From assembly GCF_009664835.1 (NCBI RefSeq), contig NZ_CP045929.1:2728001-2792000 (forward strand): a DNA stretch of 64,000 nucleotides. Direction: 5' to 3'. The stretch's first letter is position 1, and each line of letters begins with the position of its first letter. The stretch comes from Allosaccharopolyspora coralli (GTDB lineage: Bacteria > Actinomycetota > Actinomycetes > Mycobacteriales > Pseudonocardiaceae). Under the pieces are notes generated by a model. The model saw only the letters and a program-made list of their open reading frames with translations. It did not search any database and had not been told where the DNA came from. Below are positions 33,287 through 41,484 of the stretch, piece by piece. Both the position numbers and the translations under genes were made by a program.

Positions 33287-34198
33287 TCACACGGCTCCGT
33301 ACACCGGCTCCGGCGCCGGCGCCTCGGCCACGAGGTCCTTGATCGCGGCGCCGAGCTCGGCGGCCTCCCAGCGACGCTCCGCCGTCCGCTCCGGACCATG
33401 CCGCCAGCCCGTGGCCAACGCGACCGCACCCCCCTCGACCTCGAACATCCGGCCGGTGACCTCCCGCGACTCCGCGCTGCCGAGCCAGACCACCAGCGGC
33501 GAGACGTTCTCGGGCGCCATCGCGTCGAAGGTCTGCGCGCCCGGGGCAGCCATCCTGTCCCGGAACACCTCCTCCGTCATACGCGTCCGCGCGGACGGTG
33601 CGATGGCGTTGACCGTCACCCCGTAGCGGCCCAGCTCGGCCGCCGTGTTGATCGTCAGAGCGGCGATCCCGGCCTTGGCCGCGGCGTAGTTGCTCTGGCC
33701 GATGCTGCCCAGCAGGCCCGCTCCGGAGGCCGTGTTCACCACCCGCGCGTCGACAGGCTCGCCGGCCCGCGAGCAACCGCGCCAGTACGCGGCGGCGTGG
33801 CGCATCGTCGCCGCGTGCCCCTTGAGGTGCACCCGGACCACGTCGTCCCACTCCTGTTCGGAGAGATTGACGAACATCCGGTCCCGGACCACGCCCGCGT
33901 TGTTCACCAGCACGTCGAGCCGCCCATAGGTCTCGACCGCGAAGTCGACGAGCTCGCGTGCCTGGTTCCAGTCGGCCACGTCGGCGCGGTGCACGACCGC
34001 CGAGCCACCGGCGTCGACGATCTCGCGCGCCACCTCGTCGCCGGGCGTGGTGGCACCACCCGACCCATCCAACTCGACGCCGACGTCGTTGACCACGACC
34101 TTCGCGCCGTGCGCCGCGAAAGCACGCGCGTGCGCGCGGCCGAGTCCGCGACCCGCTCCGGTGACGATGACGACCCGGTCCTCACAGATGCCGGACAC
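33287..34198 (-). CDS. Short-chain dehydrogenase/reductase of the KstR2 cluster (Rv3548c-like)
   Basis: A 303-residue SDR of the peroxisomal-multifunctional-enzyme type. It has VTGAGRGLGRAHA, NNAGVVRDRMF, the active-site Ser in VVNTASGAG and the catalytic YAAAKAGIAAL. The NNAGVVRDRM and DDVVRVHLKGH signatures are those of 3-hydroxyacyl-CoA dehydrogenases acting on steroid or branched acyl-CoAs. The GTG at 34198 has GGAGGAA just upstream; the long upstream frame is the neighbouring gene in another phase. Position next to a second SDR and echA20 matches Rv3548c-Rv3549c-Rv3550 of M. tuberculosis. Confidence 0.85.
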   Translation of the reverse strand: MSGICEDRVVIVTGAGRGLGRAHARAFAAHGAKVVVNDVGVELDGSGGATTPGDEVAREIVDAGGSAVVHRADVADWNQARELVDFAVETYGRLDVLVNNAGVVRDRMFVNLSEQEWDDVVRVHLKGHAATMRHAAAYWRGCSRAGEPVDARVVNTASGAGLLGSIGQSNYAAAKAGIAALTINTAAELGRYGVTVNAIAPSARTRMTEEVFRDRMAAPGAQTFDAMAPENVSPLVVWLGSAESREVTGRMFEVEGGAVALATGWRHGPERTAERRWEAAELGAAIKDLVAEAPAPEPVYGAV

Positions 34199-34263
34199 TG
34201 TTCCTCCTGTCGTTGCCGGTACTGCCGTCGTCGAGGCCACGGCCGCGAGCGCGACGCACCTCG

Positions 34264-35049
34264 TCAGCTCGTGGCGTGCGCTCGGTGATCGGACCTGGTG
34301 AACGCCGCCAGGTGTCCCGGCGACTCGCCGCCACCGTCCACTGCCAGCTGAGCACCGCTGACGTAGGCCGCCAACGGCGAGGCGAGGAACACGCAGGTGT
34401 TGCCGACGTCGACGGGGTCGGCGGCCCGGCCCAGCGGGATGGCCGCCGTCGCGCCTCCGTCGTCGGCGCCGTAGTGCTCCTCGAATGCTTCGGTCCTGGC
34501 CAGGCCCAACGTGATCGCGTTGACCCGCACGTGCGGCGCGAACTCCCAGGCGAGGGTCCGCGTCAGGTTGGCGAGTCCTGCTTTGGCCGCCCCGTACGAC
34601 GCCACGCCCGGTGCCGGGCGGGTCGCGGCGATACTGCTGATCATCACGATGGAACCACCGCTGTCCCGCAGCATCGGCCACGCGCACCGCGACGTCGTCA
34701 GTGGCGCCAGCAGATTCAGCTCCACGATCTTCGAGTGGAACCGCATCGACGCCGACAGCGTGTCGGTAGGCGGTGCTCCGCCCGCGTTGTTCACCAGCGT
34801 GTCCAACCGTCCCGATTCGTCCCGCACCGTCTCCACGACGGCGTCGACCTGATCCGGGTCGCGAACGTCGGCCGGGACGAAGCGGGCGGTGCGTCCCTCG
34901 ACGACAGGGAGCTCGTCCGGCTCGTGTCGCGAGCACACGTACACCTCGGCTCCCGCGCGCAGGAACACCGTGGCGATCCCCGCGCCCACTCCTTTCGTGC
35001 CGCCCGTGACGAGGGCGACCCGACCGGTCAGATCGATCTGCACACTCAC
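34264..35049 (-). CDS. Short-chain dehydrogenase/reductase of the KstR2 cluster (Rv3549c-like)
   Basis: A 261-residue SDR with VTGGTKGVGAGIA, LVNNAGGAPPTD, MISSIAATRP and the catalytic YGAAKAGLANL. The C-terminus carries the usual SGAQLAVDGGG cofactor-side strand. The GTG at 35049 with upstream GGGAGA is chosen. It heads a minus-strand pair divergent from echA20, and the shared 101-base promoter region contains a KstR2-type operator. Its role in ring C/D degradation is inferred from that context; the individual reaction is not established. Confidence 0.85.
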   Translation of the reverse strand: MSVQIDLTGRVALVTGGTKGVGAGIATVFLRAGAEVYVCSRHEPDELPVVEGRTARFVPADVRDPDQVDAVVETVRDESGRLDTLVNNAGGAPPTDTLSASMRFHSKIVELNLLAPLTTSRCAWPMLRDSGGSIVMISSIAATRPAPGVASYGAAKAGLANLTRTLAWEFAPHVRVNAITLGLARTEAFEEHYGADDGGATAAIPLGRAADPVDVGNTCVFLASPLAAYVSGAQLAVDGGGESPGHLAAFTRSDHRAHATS

Positions 35050-35124
35050 CGAATCTCCCTTCGCCGCGGCGAATTCCGACACTGGCGGTGGCCGCGTCGC
35101 GTTGCTACCGTACCAACCGAACCA

Positions 35125-35138
35125 AACAAGTGCTAGGT
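35125..35138. promoter_or_regulatory. KstR2 operator-like site (echA20 / SDR divergent promoter)
   Basis: AACAAGTGCTAGGT fits the KstR2 consensus AnCAAGnnCTTGnT at all but one fixed position (CTAG for CTTG). Outer bases CCAAAC and GTTTGG add dyad symmetry. It sits 13 bases before the echA20 ATG and 76 bases before the divergent SDR start. Confidence 0.75.
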
Positions 35139-35150
35139 TTGGCAGGTGGC

Positions 35151-35945
35151 ATGGGCACACGCATCGAGCGCCGCGACGACGGGGTCGTGATCCTCACCGT
35201 CGATCACCCTCCGGTGAACGCGCTGCCGGTCGACGGCTGGTTCGCACTCGCCGACGCGCTCCGGGAAAGCGGAGCCGACCCGCACACCCGCGTGGTCGTT
35301 CTCCGAGCAGAAGGACGCGGCTTCAACGCGGGGGTCGACATCAAGGAACTCGCCGCCGCCGAGGACCACTCCACGCTCGTCGCGGTCAATCACGGTTGTT
35401 ACGCGGCTTTCGCCGGCGTCTACGACTGCCCGGTTCCAGTCATCAGCGCGGTGCACGGGTTCTGCGTCGGCGGCGGCATCGGCCTGGTCGGCAACTCCGA
35501 CGTCGTCGTCGCCTCTGACGACGCCACGTTCGGTCTCCCCGAGATCGACCGCGGCGCACTCGGAGCCGCGACCCACCTCGCGAGGCTGGTTCCGCAGCAC
35601 CTGATGCGGACGCTGTTCTACACCGGCAGGACGGTGACCGCGCAGCAGCTCGAGCATTTCGGTTCGGTGTGGCGGGTCGTGGCCCGCGAGGACCTGCTCG
35701 ACACGGCACTCGAACTCGCCGGTGAGATCGCGGCGAAGGATCCGCTGATCATCCGCAAGGCCAAGGAGTCGCTCAACGGGATCGACCCGGTCGACGTGCA
35801 CCGCAGCTACCGCTTCGAGCAGGGATTCACCTTCGAGCTCAACCTCGACGGGGTCGCCGAACGCGTACGCAACACGTTCGGTCGTCGCGATGACTCGACC
35901 GCCGCGGTCCACACAGGACCGTCCAGGGACGGCAGGAGGAAATGA
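35151..35945 (+). CDS. echA20: Enoyl-CoA hydratase-like ring-opening hydrolase
   Basis: A 264-residue crotonase-fold protein. The oxyanion-hole segments are NAGVDIKEL and GFCVGGGIGLVGNSD, and the C-terminus is longer than the bare fold (SYRFEQGFTFELNLDG). The order echA20-ipdA-ipdB-ipdC is that of Rv3550-Rv3553, where EchA20 opens the last steroid ring (HIEC-CoA hydrolysis to COCHEA-CoA). ATG 35151 is preferred because the frame upstream runs through the operator. Its stop overlaps ipdA as ATGA, giving a tightly coupled four-gene operon. Confidence 0.9.
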   Translation: MGTRIERRDDGVVILTVDHPPVNALPVDGWFALADALRESGADPHTRVVVLRAEGRGFNAGVDIKELAAAEDHSTLVAVNHGCYAAFAGVYDCPVPVISAVHGFCVGGGIGLVGNSDVVVASDDATFGLPEIDRGALGAATHLARLVPQHLMRTLFYTGRTVTAQQLEHFGSVWRVVAREDLLDTALELAGEIAAKDPLIIRKAKESLNGIDPVDVHRSYRFEQGFTFELNLDGVAERVRNTFGRRDDSTAAVHTGPSRDGRRK

Positions 35946-36835
35946 CGGTGCAGGACAGATCCACGACCGTCGACGGAGTCGTGTCCCGGCTCCGGGACGG
36001 AATGACGATCGGCATCGGCGGCTGGGGGTCACGCCGCAAACCGATGGCGCTGGTGCGGGCGATCCTGCGCTCCGAACTCCGGGACCTGACACTGGTCTCC
36101 TACGGCGGTCCCGACGTCGGACTGCTCGCGGCGGCTGGGAAGCTCCGCAAAGTCGTGTACGGGTTCGTCTCGCTGGACTCCGTGCCACTCGACCCGCACT
36201 TCCGCGCCGCACGGCAGCGCGGTGAGCTCGACGTCGCCGAGTACGACGAGGGCATGGTGCTGGCTGGACTCCGTGCGGCCGCGGCGCGGCTTCCGTTCCT
36301 GCCGACCCGCGCCGGCCTCGGCTCGGACGTGATGGCACTCAACCCCGGGTTGACGACCGTCACTTCGCCGTACGCGGACGGCGAAGAACTCGTCGCGATG
36401 CCCGCATTGGAGCTCGACGTCGCGCTGGTGCACATGAATCGAGCGGATCGGGCAGGCAACGGCCAGTACCTCGGTCCCGACCCGTACTTCGACGATCTGT
36501 TCTGTGCGGCGGCCGCCGAGGCGTACGTGAGTTGTGAGCAGCTCGTGTCCACAGAGGAACTTCTGCACACCGGGCCGTTGCCCTCCCTGCTGCTCGATCG
36601 AACCCACACCACGGGGGTGGTGGAAACGCCGAACGGTGCCCATTTCACCAGTTGCGTTCCCGACCACGAGCGGGATGAGCCGTTCCAGAGGCAGTACGCC
36701 GCGAGCGGAAAGTCCGCCGAGGCGTGGCAGGAGTTTCGCGAACGCTTCCTCAGCGGCGACGAGTCCGACTACCAGCAGGCCGTCGACGCGTTCCACGCCG
36801 GCGCGACAGAACGGCAGGAGGCGAGGGTCCGATGA
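35942..36835 (+). CDS. ipdA: CoA-transferase-fold COCHEA-CoA hydrolase, alpha subunit
   Basis: A 297-residue class I CoA-transferase-like subunit: GMTIGIGGWGSRRKPMAL at about residues 20-37 is the typical glycine-rich start, with LTLVSYGGPDVGLL and NRADRAGNGQYLGPD further on. IpdA and IpdB together hydrolyse the ring-opened COCHEA-CoA in cholesterol and bile-acid ring C/D catabolism. Length agrees with Rv3551. ATGA overlaps join it to echA20 upstream and ipdB downstream, which suits equal production of the two subunits. Confidence 0.9.
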   Translation: MTVQDRSTTVDGVVSRLRDGMTIGIGGWGSRRKPMALVRAILRSELRDLTLVSYGGPDVGLLAAAGKLRKVVYGFVSLDSVPLDPHFRAARQRGELDVAEYDEGMVLAGLRAAAARLPFLPTRAGLGSDVMALNPGLTTVTSPYADGEELVAMPALELDVALVHMNRADRAGNGQYLGPDPYFDDLFCAAAAEAYVSCEQLVSTEELLHTGPLPSLLLDRTHTTGVVETPNGAHFTSCVPDHERDEPFQRQYAASGKSAEAWQEFRERFLSGDESDYQQAVDAFHAGATERQEARVR

Positions 36836-37581
36836 ACGACGTGACGCGGGCCGAGGTCTGTGCGGTCGCCTGCGCGGACTCGTGGGCCGACGCGGGGACG
36901 GTGCTCGCCTCCCCCATCGGCATCGTGCCGACCGTCGGCGCGCGGCTGGCCAAGCTCACCACGGCGCCGGAACTGCTGCTCACGGACGGCGAGGCACAAC
37001 TGCTGGCTGACGTCCCTCCGATGGGGTCCGGCGCGGACGGCGCCACCGTCGAAGGGTGGATGCCGTACCGCAAGGTGCTCGACATGCTGGCAGGCGGACA
37101 ACGCCGCGTGATGATGGGCGCGACCCAGATCGACCGCCACGGCAACCAGAACATCTCCCGGATCGGCACGTGGGACGCCCCGAAGGTGCAACTGATCGGC
37201 GTGCGCGGAGCGCCGGGGAACACGATCAACCACACCACGAACTACTGGATTCCCCAGCACGGCCCGCGCGTGTTCGTCGAGTCGGTCGACGTCGTCTCCG
37301 GGGTGGGTCACGACCGTGCCCGGCGGGTCGGCGCTCGCTATCACGACGTCAGCGTCGTCGTCACCGATCTCGCCGTTCTCGACTTCGCCGGACCCGAGGC
37401 GACCATGCGGCTGCGTTCGGTGCATCCGGGCGTCACGGTCGAGCAAGTACAGGAGAACACCGGGTTCCCGCTCGCGATCGACACGGTGGAACAGACGCGA
37501 CTTCCCACGAGCGAGGAACTCGACCTCATTCGAAGCACTGTCGACCCGAAGGACCTCCGCTCGCAGGAGGTGGCGCAGTGA
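36832..37581 (+). CDS. ipdB: CoA-transferase-fold COCHEA-CoA hydrolase, beta subunit
   Basis: A 249-residue partner of IpdA. Family sequence includes LASPIGIVPTVGARLAK, DGEAQLLADVPPMGS and GNQNISRIGTWDAPKVQLIG (in parts), as well as VVTDLAVLDF near the C-terminus. The ATG at 36832 overlaps the ipdA stop; a longer frame upstream is only ipdA in another phase. The stop overlaps the ipdC GTG as GTGA. Confidence 0.9.
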   Translation: MNDVTRAEVCAVACADSWADAGTVLASPIGIVPTVGARLAKLTTAPELLLTDGEAQLLADVPPMGSGADGATVEGWMPYRKVLDMLAGGQRRVMMGATQIDRHGNQNISRIGTWDAPKVQLIGVRGAPGNTINHTTNYWIPQHGPRVFVESVDVVSGVGHDRARRVGARYHDVSVVVTDLAVLDFAGPEATMRLRSVHPGVTVEQVQENTGFPLAIDTVEQTRLPTSEELDLIRSTVDPKDLRSQEVAQ

Positions 37582-38651
37582 CGGTGTCGCTTCGAACGCC
37601 ACTGTGCGACCTGGTCGGCGTGCGGCACCCGGTGGTGCAGACGGGCATGGGCTGGGTGGCGGGACCGCGGCTGGTCTCGGCGACGGCCAACGGTGGCGGG
37701 CTCGGCATTCTCGCCTCGGCCACGATGGGCATCGAGCAGCTCACCGACGCGATACACGAGGTCAAAGAGCGCACCGATGAACCGTTCGGCGTGAACCTCC
37801 GCGCCGACGCCGAGGACGCCGAGCAGCGCGTCGATCTGCTCATCCGCGAAGGAGTCCGGGTCGCGTCGTTCGCCCTGGCACCGAACCAACGACTCATCGG
37901 CAAGCTCAAGGACGCCGGGATCGTCGTGATCCCCTCGGTGGGTGCGCGCAGACACGCGGAGAAGGTGGCAGCGTGGGGTGCGGACGCGGTTCTGGTTCAG
38001 GGCGGCGAAGGCGGCGGCCACACCGGCCCGGTCGCCACGACGCTGCTCGTTCCCCAGGTCGTCGATGCCGTGGACATTCCGGTGATCGCCGCGGGTGGGT
38101 TCTTCGACGGACGCGGGTTGGCTGCCGCGCTGTGTTACGGCGCGGCGGGCGTCGCGATGGGAACACGATTCCTGATGACGCGGGACAGCGCGGTTCCGGA
38201 CGAGGTCAAGCAGCGCTACCTCGCGTCCGCATGCACGGACACGCTCGTGACGTCCCGAGTGGACGGACTGCCACACCGGATGATCCGAACCGACGTGTCC
38301 GATTCCGCCGAGCGTTCCGGGTCACTGCGGCGACTCCCCGGGGCAATTCGTCAAGCGGTCGGTTTCAAACGCATGATGGGGCTGTCGTGGCGCGGTCTCG
38401 TCACCGACGGGCTCGCGATGCGCAAGGCACAGCAGCTTCCGTGGCACCGGTTGTTGCTCGCGGCGAACACTCCGATGCTCATCAAGGCCGCGCTGGTCGA
38501 CGGCGATCCGGAGGCCGGAATCCTGCCCTCCGGTCAGGTCGTCGGCATGATCGACGACCTGCCCAGCTGCGCGGAACTGATCGACGGGTTGGTCACCGAG
38601 GCCGCCTCCGTGCTCCAGACGAACGCAACCACGCAGGTCACCGACGCGTGA
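37578..38651 (+). CDS. ipdC: Flavin reductase of nitronate-monooxygenase family, ring C/D pathway
   Basis: A 357-residue NPD/nitronate monooxygenase-like TIM barrel. FMN-binding blocks are visible: GGGLGILAS, GVNLRADAED, VQGGEGGGHTGP, VIAAGGFFDGRGLAAAL and GVAMGTRFLMT. IpdC (Rv3553) reduces the CoA thioester intermediate before EchA20 acts. The GTG at 37578 overlaps the ipdB stop. Its own stop codon lies inside a perfect terminator hairpin shared with kstR2 on the other strand. Confidence 0.9.
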   Translation: MTVSLRTPLCDLVGVRHPVVQTGMGWVAGPRLVSATANGGGLGILASATMGIEQLTDAIHEVKERTDEPFGVNLRADAEDAEQRVDLLIREGVRVASFALAPNQRLIGKLKDAGIVVIPSVGARRHAEKVAAWGADAVLVQGGEGGGHTGPVATTLLVPQVVDAVDIPVIAAGGFFDGRGLAAALCYGAAGVAMGTRFLMTRDSAVPDEVKQRYLASACTDTLVTSRVDGLPHRMIRTDVSDSAERSGSLRRLPGAIRQAVGFKRMMGLSWRGLVTDGLAMRKAQQLPWHRLLLAANTPMLIKAALVDGDPEAGILPSGQVVGMIDDLPSCAELIDGLVTEAASVLQTNATTQVTDA

Positions 38652-38687
38652 GCCTTTTTGGTGGCCCCAGCCACCAAAAAGGCTCAC
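38648..38687. terminator. Perfect bidirectional terminator holding both stop codons
   Basis: GTGAGCCTTTTTGGTGGC (38648-38665) and its exact complement at 38670-38687 form an 18-bp stem with a 4-base loop CCCA. The ipdC stop (38649-38651) and the kstR2 stop (38684-38686, minus) lie at mirror positions in the two arms. T5 within the stem gives a U run on each strand. Confidence 0.9.
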
Positions 38688-39316
38688 GCCTCCATGAGGC
38701 CGTGGCAGACGAGTTTGACGTACTCGTCGGCGATCACGTTCGCCGTCAGCCTGCCGCGCGGGTTGTACCAGTGCACAGCCGTCCACACGGTGTCCCGGAT
38801 GAACCGGTAGACCAGCTTCACGTTGAGATCCGGCCGGAACAGTCCTTGCTCCTGGCCGTCCTGCAACACGCGGATCCACATCCGCTCGAACTCGGCGGCG
38901 GCCTTGTCCAGGTAGGCGAATCGCTCGAACTGGGCGAGATGGTTCGCCTCGTTCTGGAAGATCGCGATCGCCGAGCGATACTGCGGCATCGCCCGGAAGG
39001 ACTGCCGCACGAGCTCGATGACCGCGGTCCGCGCGTCCTCGGCTTCTCCGAGGATGTCGTCGTAGCTGCGCTGTTGGTAGTCCAGGAACTCGCGGAGGAT
39101 CTCGTCGACCATCGACTCCTTCGAGTCGAAGTGGTGGTAGAGACTGCCCGAGAGGATTCCGGCTTCGTCGGCGATGTCGCGCACGGTGGTGGCGAGGAAA
39201 CCTCGGGTGGCGAACAGATTCGCGGCGATGGTCAGCAACTCCGCGCGCCGCTGCGAGCCACGAGCGTTCTCCCGTGTGCCGTTCGTCCGCGTCGACGCGC
39301 GCCTGGTTCCTGCCAC
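38684..39316 (-). CDS. kstR2: TetR-family repressor KstR2
   Basis: A 210-residue TetR regulator. After a disordered basic tail the helix-turn-helix is LFATRGFLATTVRDIADEAGILSGSLYHHF (in parts), and the ligand domain has YRSAIAIFQNEANHL. KstR2 represses the HIP (ring C/D) genes and is released by HIP-CoA. Two matching operators flank its cluster (35125 and 41410). It starts at a GTG with upstream GGGA and is the last gene of the minus-strand group fadE30-ipdF-kstR2, so it is probably autoregulated through the fadE30 operator. Confidence 0.85.
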   Translation of the reverse strand: MAGTRRASTRTNGTRENARGSQRRAELLTIAANLFATRGFLATTVRDIADEAGILSGSLYHHFDSKESMVDEILREFLDYQQRSYDDILGEAEDARTAVIELVRQSFRAMPQYRSAIAIFQNEANHLAQFERFAYLDKAAAEFERMWIRVLQDGQEQGLFRPDLNVKLVYRFIRDTVWTAVHWYNPRGRLTANVIADEYVKLVCHGLMEA

Positions 39317-39393
39317 GATGGACGTCCCTTCGACCTGCCCAGTGTCTCAAAGCCGATGCGGGCCGTGCGCCGGGCTCGCACGGTCCCGGCGCC

Positions 39394-40185
39394 TCACGCG
39401 TGCTGATTGCTCACCGAGACGACCTCTCCGGTGAGGTAGGTGGAGTACCCGCTGGCGAGGAACACGATGACATTGGCGACCTCCCACGGTTCCGCGGAAC
39501 GGCCGAACGCCTCACGGGAGGTGAGCTCCCCGAGCAGTTCGTCCGACGTCACCTTCGCGAGGTTCGCGTGCATCACCAGGCTCGGGGCGACCGCATTGAT
39601 CCGCACCCCCAACGGGGCCGCGTCGATCGCCGCACACCGGGTCAGGGCCATGACGCCCGCCTTCGCCGCCGCATAGTGCGCCTGCCCGGCCTGGGCACGC
39701 CACCCGACGACCGAGGCGTTGTTGACCACCACGCCCCCACCGCCCTGGTCCCGGAACCGGCGCACGGCCGCGCGGGTGCATCGGAACGTGCCGTTGAGCG
39801 TCACGTCGAGGACCTTGTTCCACTGGTCGTCGGTCATGTCCTGGATCGACGCCGTTCCACCGAGTCCGGCGTTGTTGACCAGCACGTCCACTCCGCCGAA
39901 CTCGACGGCCGCCGTGTCGAGCAGTCGCGTCACCTGGTCCTCGTCGGTCACGTCGCACGGCACCGACACGACTTCGGCCCCCGGGATCTCGCCGAGTTCC
40001 GCGTGCACGGCTTCGAGTCTGCGCTCGTGGTGGTCGCTGACGACGACGCGGGCGCCTTCCTCGACCATCCGGCGCGCCGTGGCCGAACCGATACCGCTGC
40101 CTGCGGCGGCCGTGACCACGGCCGTCTTGCCCGCGAGCAGGTTGTGCGCCGCGGTTCGTTCCGGCGCGGACGGACTGGCGGTCAC
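39394..40185 (-). CDS. ipdF: 5-hydroxy-HIP-CoA dehydrogenase-like SDR
   Basis: A 263-residue SDR with the unusual cofactor motif TAAAGSGIGSATA, NNAGLGG, the Ser in VNNASVVGW and the catalytic YAAAKAGVMAL. It matches IpdF (Rv3559c) by order: immediately after fadE30 and before kstR2. IpdF oxidises the 5-hydroxyl of the HIP-CoA intermediate. The GTG start overlaps the fadE30 stop as GTGA. Confidence 0.85.
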   Translation of the reverse strand: MTASPSAPERTAAHNLLAGKTAVVTAAAGSGIGSATARRMVEEGARVVVSDHHERRLEAVHAELGEIPGAEVVSVPCDVTDEDQVTRLLDTAAVEFGGVDVLVNNAGLGGTASIQDMTDDQWNKVLDVTLNGTFRCTRAAVRRFRDQGGGGVVVNNASVVGWRAQAGQAHYAAAKAGVMALTRCAAIDAAPLGVRINAVAPSLVMHANLAKVTSDELLGELTSREAFGRSAEPWEVANVIVFLASGYSTYLTGEVVSVSNQHA

Positions 40186-41363
40186 GGGCGAACCTCCTTG
40201 GGAAGTCCGAGCACTCGCTCGGCGATGATGTTGCGTTGGATCTCGTCGGAACCGCCGTAGATGGTGTCGGCCCGGGTGAACAGGAACAGCCGCTGGTGTT
40301 CGTCGAGTTCGTACGGCGGGCCGTCGGTGAGCAGACCGTCAGCCCCGGCGACCTCCATGGCCAGCTCCCCGAGACCGCGGTGAAAACGCGCCCAGTACAG
40401 CTTCGCGATCGAGGCTTCGGAGCCGGCGGTTCCGTTGGCGACGCCGGTCAAGGTGCGCAGCACGTTGAAGCGCATGATCTCCAGCCCGGTCCACGCGCGG
40501 ACGATCTTGTCGCGCAGCACGGGATCCTCGAGCGCCCCGTTGGCTCTCGCCAAGTCGGTGATGCCCTGGAGCTCCCGGCGAAAGACGACCTGCTGGTCGA
40601 CGGTGCCGATCCCGCGTTCGAAGCCGAGGGTGCCCATCGCGACCCGCCAGCCGTCCCCGACCTCGCCGACGACGTGATGGGCATCGGCACGGGCGCCGTC
40701 GAAGAAAACCTCGTTGAACTCCGACGTTCCGGTGAGCTGAGTGATCGGGCGCACCTCGATACCGGGCTGCTGCATGGGCACCAACAAGTAGGACAAGCCG
40801 TGGTGCCGGGTTTCCGCGGGATCGGTGCGGGCGAGCACGAAGCACCAATCGGCGAAATGCGCGTGCGAGGTCCACACCTTCTGGCCGTGCACGACCCATT
40901 CTCCGCCGTCCCGTTCCGCGCGGGTCGAGACGTTGGCGAGGTCCGAGCCCGCGCCTGGCTCGGAATAGCCCTGACACCACAGTTCGCGCACGGTGACGAT
41001 CGGTGGAAGGAAACGCTGCTGCTGTTGCGGTGTGCCGAACGCGATGACGGTCGGGCCGAGCAGTTCCTCCCCGATGTGGCTCAGCCGGACCGGAGCGTTC
41101 GCCTGGGCGTACTCCTCGTGAAAGATCACCTGTTCCTGGATGGAGGCGCCTCGGCCGCCGAACTCCGTCGGCCAGCCCAGGCAGGTCCACCCGTGGTCGG
41201 CGAGGTGGCGGTCCCACGCGAGTCGCGCGTCGAACGCCTCGTGCTCGCGTCCGGGGCCGCCGAGCCCCCGGACCTCGGCGAAGTCACCGGTGAGGTGATC
41301 ACCGAGCCATTCGCGCACCTGCGTGCGGAAGGCCGATTCCGCTGCGCTGTCGGTGAGATCCAC
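40182..41363 (-). CDS. fadE30: Acyl-CoA dehydrogenase, HIP-CoA side chain
   Basis: A 393-residue flavin dehydrogenase. Recognisable parts are GYSEPGAGSDLANVST, HGQKVWTSHAHFADWCF, GTLGFERG and TIYGGSDEIQRNIIAERVLG. At the position where usual acyl-CoA dehydrogenases have the catalytic Glu (YEGT) there is Gly, a feature of actinobacterial steroid-acting FadEs. Order fadE30-ipdF-kstR2 matches Rv3560c-Rv3559c-Rv3557c. GTG at 41363 is chosen; the upstream frame would run across the operator at 41410. Confidence 0.85.
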   Translation of the reverse strand: MDLTDSAAESAFRTQVREWLGDHLTGDFAEVRGLGGPGREHEAFDARLAWDRHLADHGWTCLGWPTEFGGRGASIQEQVIFHEEYAQANAPVRLSHIGEELLGPTVIAFGTPQQQQRFLPPIVTVRELWCQGYSEPGAGSDLANVSTRAERDGGEWVVHGQKVWTSHAHFADWCFVLARTDPAETRHHGLSYLLVPMQQPGIEVRPITQLTGTSEFNEVFFDGARADAHHVVGEVGDGWRVAMGTLGFERGIGTVDQQVVFRRELQGITDLARANGALEDPVLRDKIVRAWTGLEIMRFNVLRTLTGVANGTAGSEASIAKLYWARFHRGLGELAMEVAGADGLLTDGPPYELDEHQRLFLFTRADTIYGGSDEIQRNIIAERVLGLPKEVRP

Positions 41364-41409
41364 CTGCCCACCTCGCTCGCTCCGCCGGGATTCGGACCGC
41401 CGTGAGCCT

Positions 41410-41423
41410 ACCAAGCACTTGTT
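41410..41423. promoter_or_regulatory. KstR2 operator (fadE30 / enoyl-CoA hydratase divergent promoter)
   Basis: ACCAAGCACTTGTT matches every fixed position of the KstR2 consensus AnCAAGnnCTTGnT. It lies between the divergent starts, 46 bases from fadE30 and 61 bases from the hydratase gene, and so should control both operons. Confidence 0.85.
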
Positions 41424-41484
41424 TGTTCCGCTAACCTCGGCAAGGATCGGGAACGAACCGCAGCGACGAGCCGGAGGAGCACCG

